In this document: positions 34,167-42,631 of the stretch, one piece after another | How the letters are laid out: every line of letters begins with the position of its first letter | Numbering within the stretch: position 1 is the stretch's first letter | Source: Collinsella aerofaciens | Lineage (GTDB): Bacteria > Actinomycetota > Coriobacteriia > Coriobacteriales > Coriobacteriaceae | NCBI RefSeq assembly: GCF_020181355.1 | Contig: NZ_CP084004.1 | Coordinates: 992,001 to 1,056,000 of the forward strand | Reading direction: 5' to 3' | DNA: 64,000 nucleotides | Notes under the pieces: generated by a model | The model's database searches: none | What the model saw: only the letters and a program-made list of their open reading frames with translations | Told to the model about the DNA's origin: nothing | Position numbers and translations under genes: made by a program

Positions 34167-34886
34167 ATGCCCGCGCCCAAAAATGCACCGCTTTACCAGC
34201 AGATTTACGATGAAATCAAGGATGCGATCGAGAAAGGTGTTTATGCACCCAAGGAGCGTATTCCGTCCGAGCTTGAGCTAGCCGAGCAGTACGAGGTGAG
34301 CCGAATTACGGTACGCCGCGCCGTCGAGGAGCTGTGCTCTGATGGCTACCTGGTTAAGCAGCAGGGCCGTGGCACCTTTGTTTCCACGCCGCACATCAAT
34401 CGCCAGTTTCACGCCTCGACGCTGCAGACGTTTACCGCGCTGTGTGCCGATAACGGCATGAAGGCCGGTGCGCATGTGATCGATCGTCAGATCGTGCCGG
34501 CGCGCCAAAACGAGATGGAGTTCTTTGGTCTGCAGAAGGATGCGCTGCTACTGCATATCAAGCGCGTGCGTACGGCCGACGGCGAGCCCATCTTTGAGGA
34601 GAACATCTTTGTGCCGTTTGACGCCTACCGTGAGCTGTTGACGGCCGATCTTGAGGACAAGTCGATTTTTGCCGAGGTCGAGCGTGTTGGCGGAACCCCG
34701 ATTGTCTCGGTTGGCTACCGCACGGTCGAGGCCGTTCGAGCTAACGCCGAGCAGGCGGCCGAGCTGGGCATTGCTCCGCACGATCCGCTGCTCAACCTGC
34801 GTGCCGGCTTTATCGGTCCCAATGGCGAGCCGGTCCTGATGGGTAAGCAGTACTACGTGGGATCGCGTTACGTCATGGTCATGTAG
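34167..34886 (+). CDS. GntR-family regulator with UTRA domain (locus 2)
   Basis: 239 aa. GntR winged helix at about 5-75 (PLYQQIYDEIKDAIEKG, then PSELELAEQYEVSRITVRRA and GRGTFVS), UTRA domain at about 90-235. The promoter contains the same AGACGTTATA decamer as the PTS-deglycase operon 6 kb upstream, so I infer that it controls that operon and itself. It is most similar in layout to the regulator at 37242. Confidence 0.9.
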   Translation: MPAPKNAPLYQQIYDEIKDAIEKGVYAPKERIPSELELAEQYEVSRITVRRAVEELCSDGYLVKQQGRGTFVSTPHINRQFHASTLQTFTALCADNGMKAGAHVIDRQIVPARQNEMEFFGLQKDALLLHIKRVRTADGEPIFEENIFVPFDAYRELLTADLEDKSIFAEVERVGGTPIVSVGYRTVEAVRANAEQAAELGIAPHDPLLNLRAGFIGPNGEPVLMGKQYYVGSRYVMVM

Positions 34887-34891
34887 CTCTA

Positions 34892-34918
34892 GTTGCGCGG
34901 TTTTCCAAACCGCGCAAC
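34892..34918. repeat. Palindromic repeat P1, copy 1
   Basis: GTTGCGCGGTTT and AAACCGCGCAAC (12-bp arms, TCC loop), followed by GGCTCGACGCTGC. A second copy is at 60995-61022, with a compensating base change in both arms. Confidence 0.8.
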
Positions 34919-34931
34919 GGCTCGACGCTGC

Positions 34932-35034
34932 AAGCCCGCCAGAGCGGCAATCTGCCTTTCAACTTCGGCGGCATGACCAGAAGGTCAATGCCGCCTCGTT
35001 TCAAGGCACCTTGCTCGCTCTGGCGGGCTTTCGC
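34932..35034. repeat. Hairpin element (about 100 bp) inside the P1 context
   Basis: 15-bp perfect arms (34932-34946 and 35016-35030, AAGCCCGCCAGAGCG) enclose a second hairpin (GGCGGCATGACC with GGTCAATGCCGCC). It separates two short sequences that are contiguous at the other P1 copy. Confidence 0.75.
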
Positions 35035-35065
35035 TGACATTGCCAAAACATCGACTACCCGAAGA

Positions 35066-35133
35066 ATGAGCGTGGAAAATCTCCCGTTTTTGGCTTGGTG
35101 ACGGGCTTAAAGTGGGAGATTATCCACGCTCAT
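35066..35133. repeat. GAGCGTGG hairpin element, copy 1
   Basis: 20-base arms with one mismatch: ATGAGCGTGGAAAATCTCCC pairs with 35114-35133. A further ATCCACGCTCG follows at 35151. Related GAGCGTGG repeats are at 45763-45885. Confidence 0.75.
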
Positions 35134-35259
35134 CAGGAAAGTGTCCAAAAATCCACGCTCGTTCGCCTTGGATTGCATCGCCCGTGGCCGGCAGCCGCGC
35201 GGCACCGGTCCGCGTGGCGGCGTATAATCGGCGGCAGATGACTTGGACGTTAGGAAACC

Positions 35260-37242
35260 ATGACCGATAGCATGCAGCAGATGGCGCTCGACACGCTCGG
35301 CGCCTATTTTGGCTACACCTCGTTTCGCCCGGGACAGGACCGCATGGTCGATGCGATCCTTGCCGGTCGCGATGCGTTGGGTGTTATGCCCACGGGCGCC
35401 GGCAAGTCCATTTGCTACCAGGTGCCCGCGCTCATGCTGCCCGGCATCACCTTTGTGGTGAGTCCGCTGCTGTCGCTTATGGAGGACCAGACCCGTGCGT
35501 TGCTCGCGGCGGGTGCGCGACCCAGCTATCTCAACTCCAGCCTTACCCCGGCCCAGCAAAACACCGTGCTCAAGCGGGCGCGCGAGGGTCGCTATCAGCT
35601 TATGTACGTGGCGCCCGAGCGCTTGCTTGAGCCGCGTTTTTTGGCCTTTGCGCAGGAAGCTGCGGCCGAAGGCGGCATCGGCGTGCCGCTCGTGGCCATT
35701 GACGAGGCCCACTGCGTGAGCCAATGGGGCCAGGATTTCCGCCCCGCCTACCTGCAGATTCGCGAGTTCATCGATTCCCTGCCGCAGCGCCCTATCGTGG
35801 CAGCCTTTACCGCTACGGCGACCGAGCGTGTGCGCGCGGACATTCAGCAGATGCTCGGCCTGCAAAACCCCGCGACGGTGGTGACGGGCTTCGATCGCAA
35901 GAACCTCTACTTTGGCTGCGAGGAGATGGGCGACAAGGCCAAGGCCGCGTGGGTGCGCGACTATGTGATCGCGCATTCGGGCGAGAGCGGCATCGTGTAT
36001 TGCTCGACCCGCAAGACGGTCGATGCGCTGGCAGGCGAGCTTGCCGAGGCGCTGGGCCCCAGCGGCATTCGCGTGGGTCGCTACCATGCCGGCATGGGCA
36101 ACGACGCCCGCCGCCAGAGCCAGCGTGCCTTTATCGACGACGACATTCAGGTGATGGTTGCCACCAACGCCTTTGGCATGGGCATCGACAAGCCCAACGT
36201 GCGCTACGTGATCCACAACAACGTGCCCGAGAGCATCGAGGCATACTACCAAGAGGCGGGCCGCGCCGGCCGTGATGGCGACCCGGCAAGCTGCCACTTG
36301 CTGTGGAACGGTAACGATTTTCGCATGCGCCGCTTTTTAATCGACCGCGGCGATGCCGCCGATGAGGCACTCGACGACGAGCAGCGCGCGTGGGCGCTCC
36401 AGAACCGCTACCGTCTGCTCAGCCAGATGGAGGGCTACTGCAATACCACCGGCTGCCTGCGCGAATATATGTTGCGCTACTTTGGCGACGAGGCCGCGGC
36501 CGAGCATGCTGCCGCGGCTGGTGCGGGCGCCACCGCCACGGACGAGGCCGAGGGCTGCGGCAACTGCAGCAACTGCCTCACGCAGTTCGAGGTCGAGGAC
36601 GTCACCGATATGGCCCGCGCCGCTGTGCGCTATGTGGCCACGCGACCCATGCGCTTTGGCAAGTCGCTCATCGCCGACGTGCTCCACGGCGGCAACACCG
36701 AGCGCATTCGCCAGATGCATCTGGACGAGGACCGCGGCTATGGTGAGCTGTCGAGCGAATCGGTCGGGCGCATCAAGGACATCATCGGCCAGCTGTGCGG
36801 CCGCGGTTACTTGGCCGCCTCGCAGGGGCAGTACCCGGTCGTGGGGCTGGGCCCGCGTGCCGCCGAGGTCGAGGATGAGGCGTTTGCCTTTACCGTTAAG
36901 CGTCGTGCGTCCAAGCACAAGGCCTCGGCCCGTGCCCGCCACGCGGTGGATCTGCTGCGTGAGGAGGCCGAGCTAGATCAGCGCCCGCGCGTGGGTGACG
37001 ATGCCGAGCTGTTCGAGCGCCTGCGTGCCCTGCGCAAGGAGATTTCGACCGAGCTGGAGATGGCGCCGTACATGGTCTTCTCTGACAAGGCCCTGCGCGG
37101 CCTGTGCCGCCTACGACCTCAGACACGCGACGAGCTTATCCAGGTCAACGGTATTGGCGAGAAAAAGGCCGATGCCTTTGGCGAGCAGTTTATGGCGGCG
37201 ATTGAAGAGTTTGAGTCCGAGCATGCACGGGATGGAGCGTAA
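35260..37242 (+). CDS. recQ: ATP-dependent DNA helicase RecQ
   Basis: 660 aa. Superfamily 2 helicase motifs: I MPTGAGKS, II DEAH, III AFTATAT, VI QEAGRAGRDG. A RecQ-C-terminal zinc site (CNTTGCLREYML, then CGNCSNC) and a winged helix precede a C-terminal HRDC domain (about 580-650). It unwinds 3'-5' in recombination repair. The stop codon overlaps the start of the GntR gene by one base, so the two are cotranscribed, an odd partnership with no obvious logic. Confidence 0.95.
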   Translation: MTDSMQQMALDTLGAYFGYTSFRPGQDRMVDAILAGRDALGVMPTGAGKSICYQVPALMLPGITFVVSPLLSLMEDQTRALLAAGARPSYLNSSLTPAQQNTVLKRAREGRYQLMYVAPERLLEPRFLAFAQEAAAEGGIGVPLVAIDEAHCVSQWGQDFRPAYLQIREFIDSLPQRPIVAAFTATATERVRADIQQMLGLQNPATVVTGFDRKNLYFGCEEMGDKAKAAWVRDYVIAHSGESGIVYCSTRKTVDALAGELAEALGPSGIRVGRYHAGMGNDARRQSQRAFIDDDIQVMVATNAFGMGIDKPNVRYVIHNNVPESIEAYYQEAGRAGRDGDPASCHLLWNGNDFRMRRFLIDRGDAADEALDDEQRAWALQNRYRLLSQMEGYCNTTGCLREYMLRYFGDEAAAEHAAAAGAGATATDEAEGCGNCSNCLTQFEVEDVTDMARAAVRYVATRPMRFGKSLIADVLHGGNTERIRQMHLDEDRGYGELSSESVGRIKDIIGQLCGRGYLAASQGQYPVVGLGPRAAEVEDEAFAFTVKRRASKHKASARARHAVDLLREEAELDQRPRVGDDAELFERLRALRKEISTELEMAPYMVFSDKALRGLCRLRPQTRDELIQVNGIGEKKADAFGEQFMAAIEEFESEHARDGA

Positions 37243-38000
37243 TGATGGCATCCGACGATAAAACCGAGCGCACTGAGGTGTCCGCCGTGCCGCTGTACCA
37301 GCAGGTTATGGACGACCTAAAGGGCGAGATCGCGCGCGGCGTGTACGCATCCGGCTCGCGCATTCCTTCCGAGATGGAGCTCGCGAAGTACTACGGCGTG
37401 GGACGCATCACCGTGCGCCGCGCCGTCGAGGAGCTGTCGCGCGCGGGGTATCTCAACCGCCAGCAGGGGAGGGGCACGTTTGTGTGTGCGCCCAAGCTCA
37501 AACGCAAGATTGTCCAGAAGGGTGACGTTCAGAGCTTTTCCGAGGGTTGCGCCGCCAACGACATGGTGGCCGGAGCACGCCTGGTGTCGCGCACGGTGGT
37601 TGCGGCGACGCGCGAGGACGCGGCGTTTTTTGGTGTGGAACCCGGCTGCGAGCTCATCGTTGTCGAGCGCGTGCGCACGGCAGACGGCGTGCCCGTCATG
37701 CTCGAGAACAACGCCTTTGTGCTGGCCGACCATCCCTATCTGCAGACGCTTGCCGACAAGGACCTCACGGACAATTCCATCTTTGCGCTCGTTGCCGAGC
37801 ATTCGGGCCGTGCGCCGCTCAAGTCAGACCCCTGTACGGTGGAGATTGCGCTTGCCGATGCTCAGGCGGCCCCGCTGCTGGAGGTGCCGGTCGGCGAGCC
37901 GCTCTTCTATATGGAGGCATACTTTACCGATGCGGACGGGCGGCCCCTGCTGCTCGGACGCCAAAAGATCGTGGGCTCGCGCTACGTGTTCGACATCTAA
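37242..38000 (+). CDS. GntR-family regulator with UTRA domain (locus 3)
   Basis: 252 aa; ATG 37242 overlaps the last base of recQ, and a second ATG at 37245 is equally possible. GntR winged helix at about 15-90 (PSEMELAKYYGVGRITVRRA, GRGTFV) and UTRA domain at about 100-250. Next comes an SIS deglycase gene behind a 144-bp region with two nearly identical 17-base repeats flanking a promoter. It is therefore the likely repressor of that gene. Confidence 0.9.
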   Translation: MMASDDKTERTEVSAVPLYQQVMDDLKGEIARGVYASGSRIPSEMELAKYYGVGRITVRRAVEELSRAGYLNRQQGRGTFVCAPKLKRKIVQKGDVQSFSEGCAANDMVAGARLVSRTVVAATREDAAFFGVEPGCELIVVERVRTADGVPVMLENNAFVLADHPYLQTLADKDLTDNSIFALVAEHSGRAPLKSDPCTVEIALADAQAAPLLEVPVGEPLFYMEAYFTDADGRPLLLGRQKIVGSRYVFDI

Positions 38001-38009
38001 CGTCCATAG

Positions 38010-38026
38010 ATAGAATAACATAGAAC
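38010..38026. promoter_or_regulatory. Candidate GntR operator, upstream copy (locus 3)
   Basis: ATAGAATAACATAGAAC, matching 38072-38088 at 15 of 17 positions; located upstream of the -35. Confidence 0.6.
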
Positions 38027-38043
38027 AAATTTGGTGAAATGAC

Positions 38044-38072
38044 TTCACGTGCATCGTCGTGCGTGCTATAAA
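38044..38072 (+). promoter_or_regulatory. Promoter of the locus 3 deglycase
   Basis: TTCACG (38044-38049) and TATAAA (38067-38072) with a 17-bp spacer. The two 17-base repeats lie on either side. Confidence 0.55.
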
Positions 38073-38088
38073 TAGGACAACATAGAAC
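38072..38088. promoter_or_regulatory. Candidate GntR operator, downstream copy (locus 3)
   Basis: ATAGGACAACATAGAAC overlaps the end of the -10 element, a position where binding would block initiation. Confidence 0.6.
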
Positions 38089-38144
38089 GACCGCAGGTAC
38101 GAGCTGTCGTCGTTCAAAGCCGCCACACAAGGAGGAACATCACC

Positions 38145-39113
38145 GTGAACGCACATGATCTGGTTCAGGAAATTATCGAGCGCAAGGGCAAGATTGAGAA
38201 CGTCTTTTGGATCGCCTGCGGCGGTTCGATGATCGACCTGATGCCGGCCAACGAGCTACTCAAGCGCGAGGCCACCACGTTTACCTCGACGGTCTACACG
38301 GCACGCGAGTTTTGCCTGATGGCTCCCAAGAGTCTTGGCGAGAAGTCACTCGTCATCGCCTGCAGCCACAGCGGCAACACGCAGGAGGTCGTCGACGGCT
38401 GCGAGATGGCGCTGGCCGCCGGCGCCGAGGTTGTCGCCCTCACCGACTGCGAGGGCTCCAAGATCGATAACGGCAAGTGGACCACCTGGGTCTATCCGTG
38501 GGGCGAAGGCGTGCCGCAGGCCGAGGTGCCGCAGGGCATCGGCGCCCTGATGGCTGCCGAGCTGCTCGACCAGCAAGAGGGTTACGAGGCGCTTGCCGAC
38601 ATGTACGCCGGCCTTAAGCAGATGGATGCGCTGCTGCCCGCTGCCCGCGAGAAGGTCAACGCCGAGCTAGGCGCCCGTTTTGCCGAGCTCTGCCAGCAGC
38701 ACAAGTTCTTCTATATCCTGGGTTCCGGCCCCAACTTTAGCCAGACCTACGCCATGGCCATCTGCTCGCTCATGGAGATGCAGTGGCAGCACTGCTGTTA
38801 CATCCACTCCGGCGAGTATTTCCACGGCCCGTTCGAGGCCACCGAGCCCGGCGTGTTCTATTTCGTGCAGCTCGGATCGGGCGAGTGCCGCCCCATGGAG
38901 GAGCGCGCGCTTGCATTCCTCAACACGCACACCGATACGGTCATGGTGCTCGATGCGCTCGAGTACGGCGTGGGCGAGGTGCCCGCCAGCGTGCGTTCGT
39001 TCCTGGAGCCGATCTTCTTCTATGCGATGAGCTGCGAGTTGCGCGCCGCCCGCGGCAAGGTGTTCGACCACAGCCCCGAGGTCCGTCGCTACATGGGTAT
39101 CGAGCAGTACTAA
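38145..39113 (+). CDS. SIS-domain sugar-amine deglycase, FrlB-like (locus 3)
   Basis: 322 aa from GTG 38145, with AAGGAGGA at 38128-38135. SIS domains: WIACGGSMIDL with CSHSGNTQEVV, and YILGSGPNFSQTYA. The catalytic pair is Glu211 and His227 (LMEMQW...YFHGPFE), and the C-terminus is RRYMGIEQY. By family it cleaves a phosphorylated fructose-amine. It is a single-gene unit under the adjacent GntR protein, again with no transporter next to it. Sequence divergence from the other three deglycases suggests a different amine side chain. Confidence 0.85.
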   Translation: MNAHDLVQEIIERKGKIENVFWIACGGSMIDLMPANELLKREATTFTSTVYTAREFCLMAPKSLGEKSLVIACSHSGNTQEVVDGCEMALAAGAEVVALTDCEGSKIDNGKWTTWVYPWGEGVPQAEVPQGIGALMAAELLDQQEGYEALADMYAGLKQMDALLPAAREKVNAELGARFAELCQQHKFFYILGSGPNFSQTYAMAICSLMEMQWQHCCYIHSGEYFHGPFEATEPGVFYFVQLGSGECRPMEERALAFLNTHTDTVMVLDALEYGVGEVPASVRSFLEPIFFYAMSCELRAARGKVFDHSPEVRRYMGIEQY

Positions 39114-39153
39114 TCGAGCGGTATTAAGTTACCGGGATAACAACTTCTCACGT

Positions 39154-39183
39154 CGGGGCCTACGCTAAGCGCAGGCCCCGTTT
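39154..39183 (+). terminator. Intrinsic terminator of the locus 3 deglycase
   Basis: CGGGGCCT and AGGCCCCG pair, followed by TTT. Confidence 0.75.
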
Positions 39184-39224
39184 GCGTTGCGATGACCGGT
39201 TTTGTTTGTCGAAAAACGAAGTCA

Positions 39225-39392
39225 AATACTTTTCCCGAGAAGTGAACGACCTATTTTGGACCCTCGAAGCATCGACACTTTTTGGCGCCAAAACCGCAGG
39301 AAAATCTCAATGAAACTGCAGGAAATGGCTCCCATAAAGTGTCGATGCTCCGGGGGCTCGATTTTGCTCGTTCACTTCTCGGGGAAAGTATT
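39225..39392. repeat. MITE-like element M2 (168 bp)
   Basis: Near-perfect 25-base terminal inverted repeats (AATACTTTTCCCGAGAAGTG... against 39368-39392) enclose a second inverted pair (GCATCGACACTTT with AAAGTGTCGATGC) and an AAAACCGCAGG, the motif also found inside M1. Only one copy is visible here. No gene lies in 39114-39506. Confidence 0.8.
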
Positions 39393-39427
39393 AGACCTAA
39401 ATGTGCGAGCGTGTTGCATGAGTCGAA

Positions 39428-39465
39428 AAGCGGGCTGCGCCGGGGATTTCCGGCGCAGCCCGCTT
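39428..39465 (-). terminator. Intrinsic terminator of the dehydrogenase gene
   Basis: AAGCGGGCTGCGCCGG and CCGGCGCAGCCCGCTT; read leftward it ends in a T-rich stretch. Confidence 0.8.
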
Positions 39466-39506
39466 AGTATCGCGCTTAGATTCGTAAGGTTGCGGCAGCC
39501 AGCGGC

Positions 39507-40484
39507 CTACTTTGCGTCGTAGGCCTCGGCGTCCCACCAGTCGAGCTGGGCGATGTTGTCGCGAATGTGCTGGCAGCTCTTGTGGAAGCCCTCGAGCTCG
39601 TACTCGGACAGGTCCAGCGTGTAGACCTCCTCGACGCCCTCGGCGCCGATCACGCACGGCAGGGAGGTGAAGATGCCCTCCTCGCCATACTGGCCGGTCA
39701 TAAGCGTGGAGGCGGAAAGCACGGCGTGCTCGTTGTGAAGCACGGCGGCGCAGACGCGCGCGGCGGAGTTGGCGACGGCGTACTCGGTGCACTGCTTGCC
39801 CTGGTAGGTCACATAGCCGCCCTTGCGTGCAAGCTCCTCGACCTCCATGTGGTCGAAGGCGTACTTGTCGGGGTTCTCGGCCTGAAGTTCATTAAGGCTC
39901 TTGCCGGCGATGGCCGCGGCCTTAAAGGCTGCAAGCTGGCTAAAGCCGTGCTCGCCGATCATATAGGCGTCGATGGACTTGGGGCTCACGCCGACCTTCT
40001 TGGAGATCTCGGTGCGCAGGCGGGCGGAGTCCAGGCCGCAGCCCGAGCCGATGATCTTCTTGGGATCGTAGCCGGTCAGGTGCCACAACTCGGTGCACAC
40101 GACGTCGCAGGGGTTGGAGATGCTCACGAAGATGCCGTCAAAGCCGGCGTCGACGATGCGCTTGGCAAAGGTGCGGGCGGCATCGGTGGTAAAGAACAGC
40201 TCGCCGTCGCGGTTGCCGGCGGCCAGCGCGACCTTGCCGGCGGCGTTGACGATGACGTCGCAGCAGGCCAGCTCCTCGTAGTGGTCGTAGCAATTGACGA
40301 TCTTGGTGTTGTACGGGACAAACGAAAGGGAGTCACGCAGGTCCTGGACCTCGGACGTCACTTTGGCCTCGTTGATATCGCACAGGTACAGCTCATCGGC
40401 AATGCCCTGCATAAGTAGGCTGTTGGTGACATGTGCTCCTACGTGGCCCTGGCCGACCACGCCGATCTTACGCGTCTGGAACAT
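39507..40484 (-). CDS. L-2-hydroxyacid dehydrogenase (LDH/L-HicDH-like)
   Basis: 325 aa from ATG 40484 (GAAAGGA upstream on this strand); the frame extends to 40523 without a ribosome site. Rossmann NAD motif GVVGQGHVGAHV near the N-terminus, substrate-binding region with NPCDVV, and the catalytic His in IGEHGFSQ. The segment EELARKGGYV and what follows resemble L-2-hydroxyisocaproate dehydrogenase of lactobacilli more than standard LDH, so it probably reduces branched or aromatic 2-oxoacids or pyruvate. Monocistronic. Confidence 0.85.
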   Translation of the reverse strand: MFQTRKIGVVGQGHVGAHVTNSLLMQGIADELYLCDINEAKVTSEVQDLRDSLSFVPYNTKIVNCYDHYEELACCDVIVNAAGKVALAAGNRDGELFFTTDAARTFAKRIVDAGFDGIFVSISNPCDVVCTELWHLTGYDPKKIIGSGCGLDSARLRTEISKKVGVSPKSIDAYMIGEHGFSQLAAFKAAAIAGKSLNELQAENPDKYAFDHMEVEELARKGGYVTYQGKQCTEYAVANSAARVCAAVLHNEHAVLSASTLMTGQYGEEGIFTSLPCVIGAEGVEEVYTLDLSEYELEGFHKSCQHIRDNIAQLDWWDAEAYDAK

Positions 40485-40695
40485 ATATGTATCCTTTCGA
40501 CCGAGTTTTTTGCGTCGGACCATTGTAGCGTCCAGCTGTCACTTTGCTAGGCTAAAGCGCCATAGATTTTTTGGGCATGCCTTAATCTCTACTTTTGGAG
40601 TGATTTGGGCCGCTGACGGCATCGCTGGGCGATGCGCTCGCGCGGATGGGGCCGGTCGTTGTACCATAGCTGCAACTGACTCGTAAGGAGCATCC

Positions 40696-41622
40696 ATGCC
40701 CATTCGTATTCCCGACGCCCTCCCTGCCGCCGCGCAGCTCGAGAGCGAGAACATCTTTGTCATGACCGAGTACCGCGCGCTGCACCAGGACATCCGGCCG
40801 CTGCGCGTGCTCATCCTCAACCTCATGCCCACCAAGATCGCCACCGAGACGCAGATCATGCGCAAGCTCTCCAACACGCCGCTGCAGGTGGAGGTGGACC
40901 TGCTGCGCACCAAAACGCACGAGGCCACGCACGTGAGTGCCGGCCACCTGGAGACGTTCTACCGCACGTTCGACGACATCCGCGACATCCACTACGACGG
41001 CCTGATCATCACGGGCGCGCCGGTGGAGCAGATGCCGTTCGAGGAGGTCGACTACTGGCCCGAGCTCTGCCAGATCATGGATTGGTCCACCACGCATGTG
41101 CACTCTACGCTGCATATTTGTTGGGGCGCGCAGGCGGGGCTCTACCATCATTACGGTATCCAGAAGTACGATCTGCCGGCAAAGGCGAGTGGCGTGTTCG
41201 AGCATTATCTGGTGAAGCCGCAAAGCCCGCTGGTCCGCGGCTTTGACGACCGTTTCTATGCCGTGCATTCGCGCAACACCGATGTGCGCCGCGAGGACGT
41301 GGAGGCCGAGCCGCAGCTTGAGGTCGTGGCCGTGTCCGACGAGGTGGGCCTGTACATCGTCAAGTCGACCGACAGCCGCCGCTTCTTTGTCTTTGGCCAT
41401 CCCGAGTACGATACCGACACGCTGCGTTTGGAGTACGAGCGCGACGTGAAGCGCGGGCTTAACCCTCAGGTGCCGGCGCATTACTTCCCGAACGACGACC
41501 CCACCGCCGAGCCGCGCAACGTCTGGCGCAGTCAGGCTCAGCTGTTCTACACCAACTGGCTCAACTACTACGTCTACCAGACCACGCCCTACGACCTGGC
41601 CCGCGCCGGCGAGGAGCACTAG
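40696..41622 (+). CDS. metA: Homoserine O-acetyltransferase (MetA family)
   Basis: 308 aa. MetA-type glutamine-amidotransferase fold: [30 protein letters not shown], nucleophile Cys142 in HICWGAQAG, and the His/Glu partners in FGHPEYD. Position 111 is Glu (GAPVE), the residue known to favour acetyl-CoA over succinyl-CoA in this family, so the product is predicted to be O-acetylhomoserine despite the common name succinyltransferase. AAGGAG precedes the start. First step of methionine synthesis; I see no SAM or cobalamin riboswitch upstream. Confidence 0.93.
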   Translation: MPIRIPDALPAAAQLESENIFVMTEYRALHQDIRPLRVLILNLMPTKIATETQIMRKLSNTPLQVEVDLLRTKTHEATHVSAGHLETFYRTFDDIRDIHYDGLIITGAPVEQMPFEEVDYWPELCQIMDWSTTHVHSTLHICWGAQAGLYHHYGIQKYDLPAKASGVFEHYLVKPQSPLVRGFDDRFYAVHSRNTDVRREDVEAEPQLEVVAVSDEVGLYIVKSTDSRRFFVFGHPEYDTDTLRLEYERDVKRGLNPQVPAHYFPNDDPTAEPRNVWRSQAQLFYTNWLNYYVYQTTPYDLARAGEEH

Positions 41623-41645
41623 GCCGTCGGGATGTGCGTCAGCCG

Positions 41646-42242
41646 TTAGGCGCTGATGATGTGGGGTAGCGGCAGGTCGTGGGCGTCGGTGGGAACGTGG
41701 TCGACACGCTGCTCGTCAAAGGCGATGCCGATGATTTGGCATGCGGGCGAGAGCATGGGCAGGTAGCGGTCATAGCAGCCGCCGCCGTAGCCCAGGCGCG
41801 CGCCGGCGCGGTCGAAGGCTACGAGTGGCACGACGACCATGTCGAGGGCCTCGGCAGACACGATGGGGAAGCGGTCGCTGTCGATGTCCATGGCCGCGAA
41901 GGCCCGCGTGGGGTGGGCGATAAACGGAGCCGCGGACGCATCGCCGCCGGCAACTGCCCGCATGCACATGCGCTGGCCACAAGCTGCGGCGTCTGTTGCC
42001 GAGAGTATGCACGGATAGGCCACGCGCCAGCCGCGTTTGGCGGCCGCTGCGGCAAACGCGGCAGGATCGACTTCGGAACCCATCGCGGCATAGGCGGCAA
42101 CGGTGTGCGGCGTCGCGGCATCCAAGCGATCCAACAGCTCAACAAGCCGCGCACAGATAACGGCGGACTTCGCCGCCCGCACATCCAAATCAATCGCATC
42201 GCGCCGAGCAATCGCCGCCCGTCGCAGCTCAACCTTATCCAT
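41646..42242 (-). CDS. 5-formyltetrahydrofolate cyclo-ligase
   Basis: 198 aa from ATG 42242, with GAGGAGG just upstream on this strand. The family C-terminal signature is present: GARLGYGGGCYDRYL, then GIAFDEQ and the Pro/His-rich end. It converts 5-formyl-THF to methenyl-THF using ATP. It faces metA tail to tail with 23 bp between the stop codons and no clear terminator. Its 5' leader abuts an R1 repeat. Confidence 0.92.
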   Translation of the reverse strand: MDKVELRRAAIARRDAIDLDVRAAKSAVICARLVELLDRLDAATPHTVAAYAAMGSEVDPAAFAAAAAKRGWRVAYPCILSATDAAACGQRMCMRAVAGGDASAAPFIAHPTRAFAAMDIDSDRFPIVSAEALDMVVVPLVAFDRAGARLGYGGGCYDRYLPMLSPACQIIGIAFDEQRVDHVPTDAHDLPLPHIISA

Positions 42243-42257
42243 CCCAGCCTCCTCTAG

Positions 42258-42310
42258 CAAACCTGCCAAAAAGGGACAGGTTTATTTTGGCAGGTTTTAT
42301 CTGGGCAAAC
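42258..42310. repeat. Dispersed repeat R1, copy e
   Basis: CCTGCCAAAAAGGGACAGG, then TTTATTTTGGCAGGTTTTAT and CTGGGCAAAC. This is the copy with the most complete hairpin (CCTGCCAAAA with TTTTGGCAGG). Confidence 0.88.
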
Positions 42311-42400
42311 ACCCAAACCACCACACAAACCATTGCAAAGGGGGCAGTTCATGGACACCTTCGTGGTGGTTTTGACGAAGAGCAGGTGTTCGCGGCGGTT

Positions 42401-42540
42401 TGTCTCGATCTGTAACATTAACTCGGCAAAAATGGGCCTAGCTGTTACAGATTGAGACAAAGGGGCGGCGCCATTCGGAAACGTCTCGATCTGTAACATC
42501 TGGGGCCAATATTGCCGCCTAGATGTTACAGATTTAGACA
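42401..42540. repeat. Two tandem hairpins with shared arms
   Basis: Unit 1 (42401-42459) and unit 2 (42483-42540) both begin GTCTCGATCTGTAACAT and end with the complement (GTTACAGATTGAGAC, GTTACAGATTTAGAC). The central 23-26 bases differ. Another GC hairpin (GGTGGG/CCCCACC) follows at 42545-42570. No gene is present in 42243-42631. Confidence 0.8.
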
Positions 42541-42588
42541 AACTGGTGGGACGGGGTGAGCTGCCCCACCCAAGCAGCGGCAAAAGAA

Positions 42589-42627
42589 AAAGGTAGATTT
42601 TCAGGCATGTCCCAAAAATCTACCTTT
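42589..42627 (-). terminator. Intrinsic terminator of the M16C peptidase gene
   Basis: 13-bp perfect arms (AAAGGTAGATTTT with AAAATCTACCTTT); read leftward it is followed by TTCTTTTG, five bases after the peptidase stop. Confidence 0.8.
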
Positions 42628-42631
42628 GTGG

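Noticed and set aside
40485-40695. SAM or T-box riboswitch before metA
   Set aside because: I looked for a T-box core, SAM-I-type conserved blocks and a terminator and found none; only weak hairpins are present.
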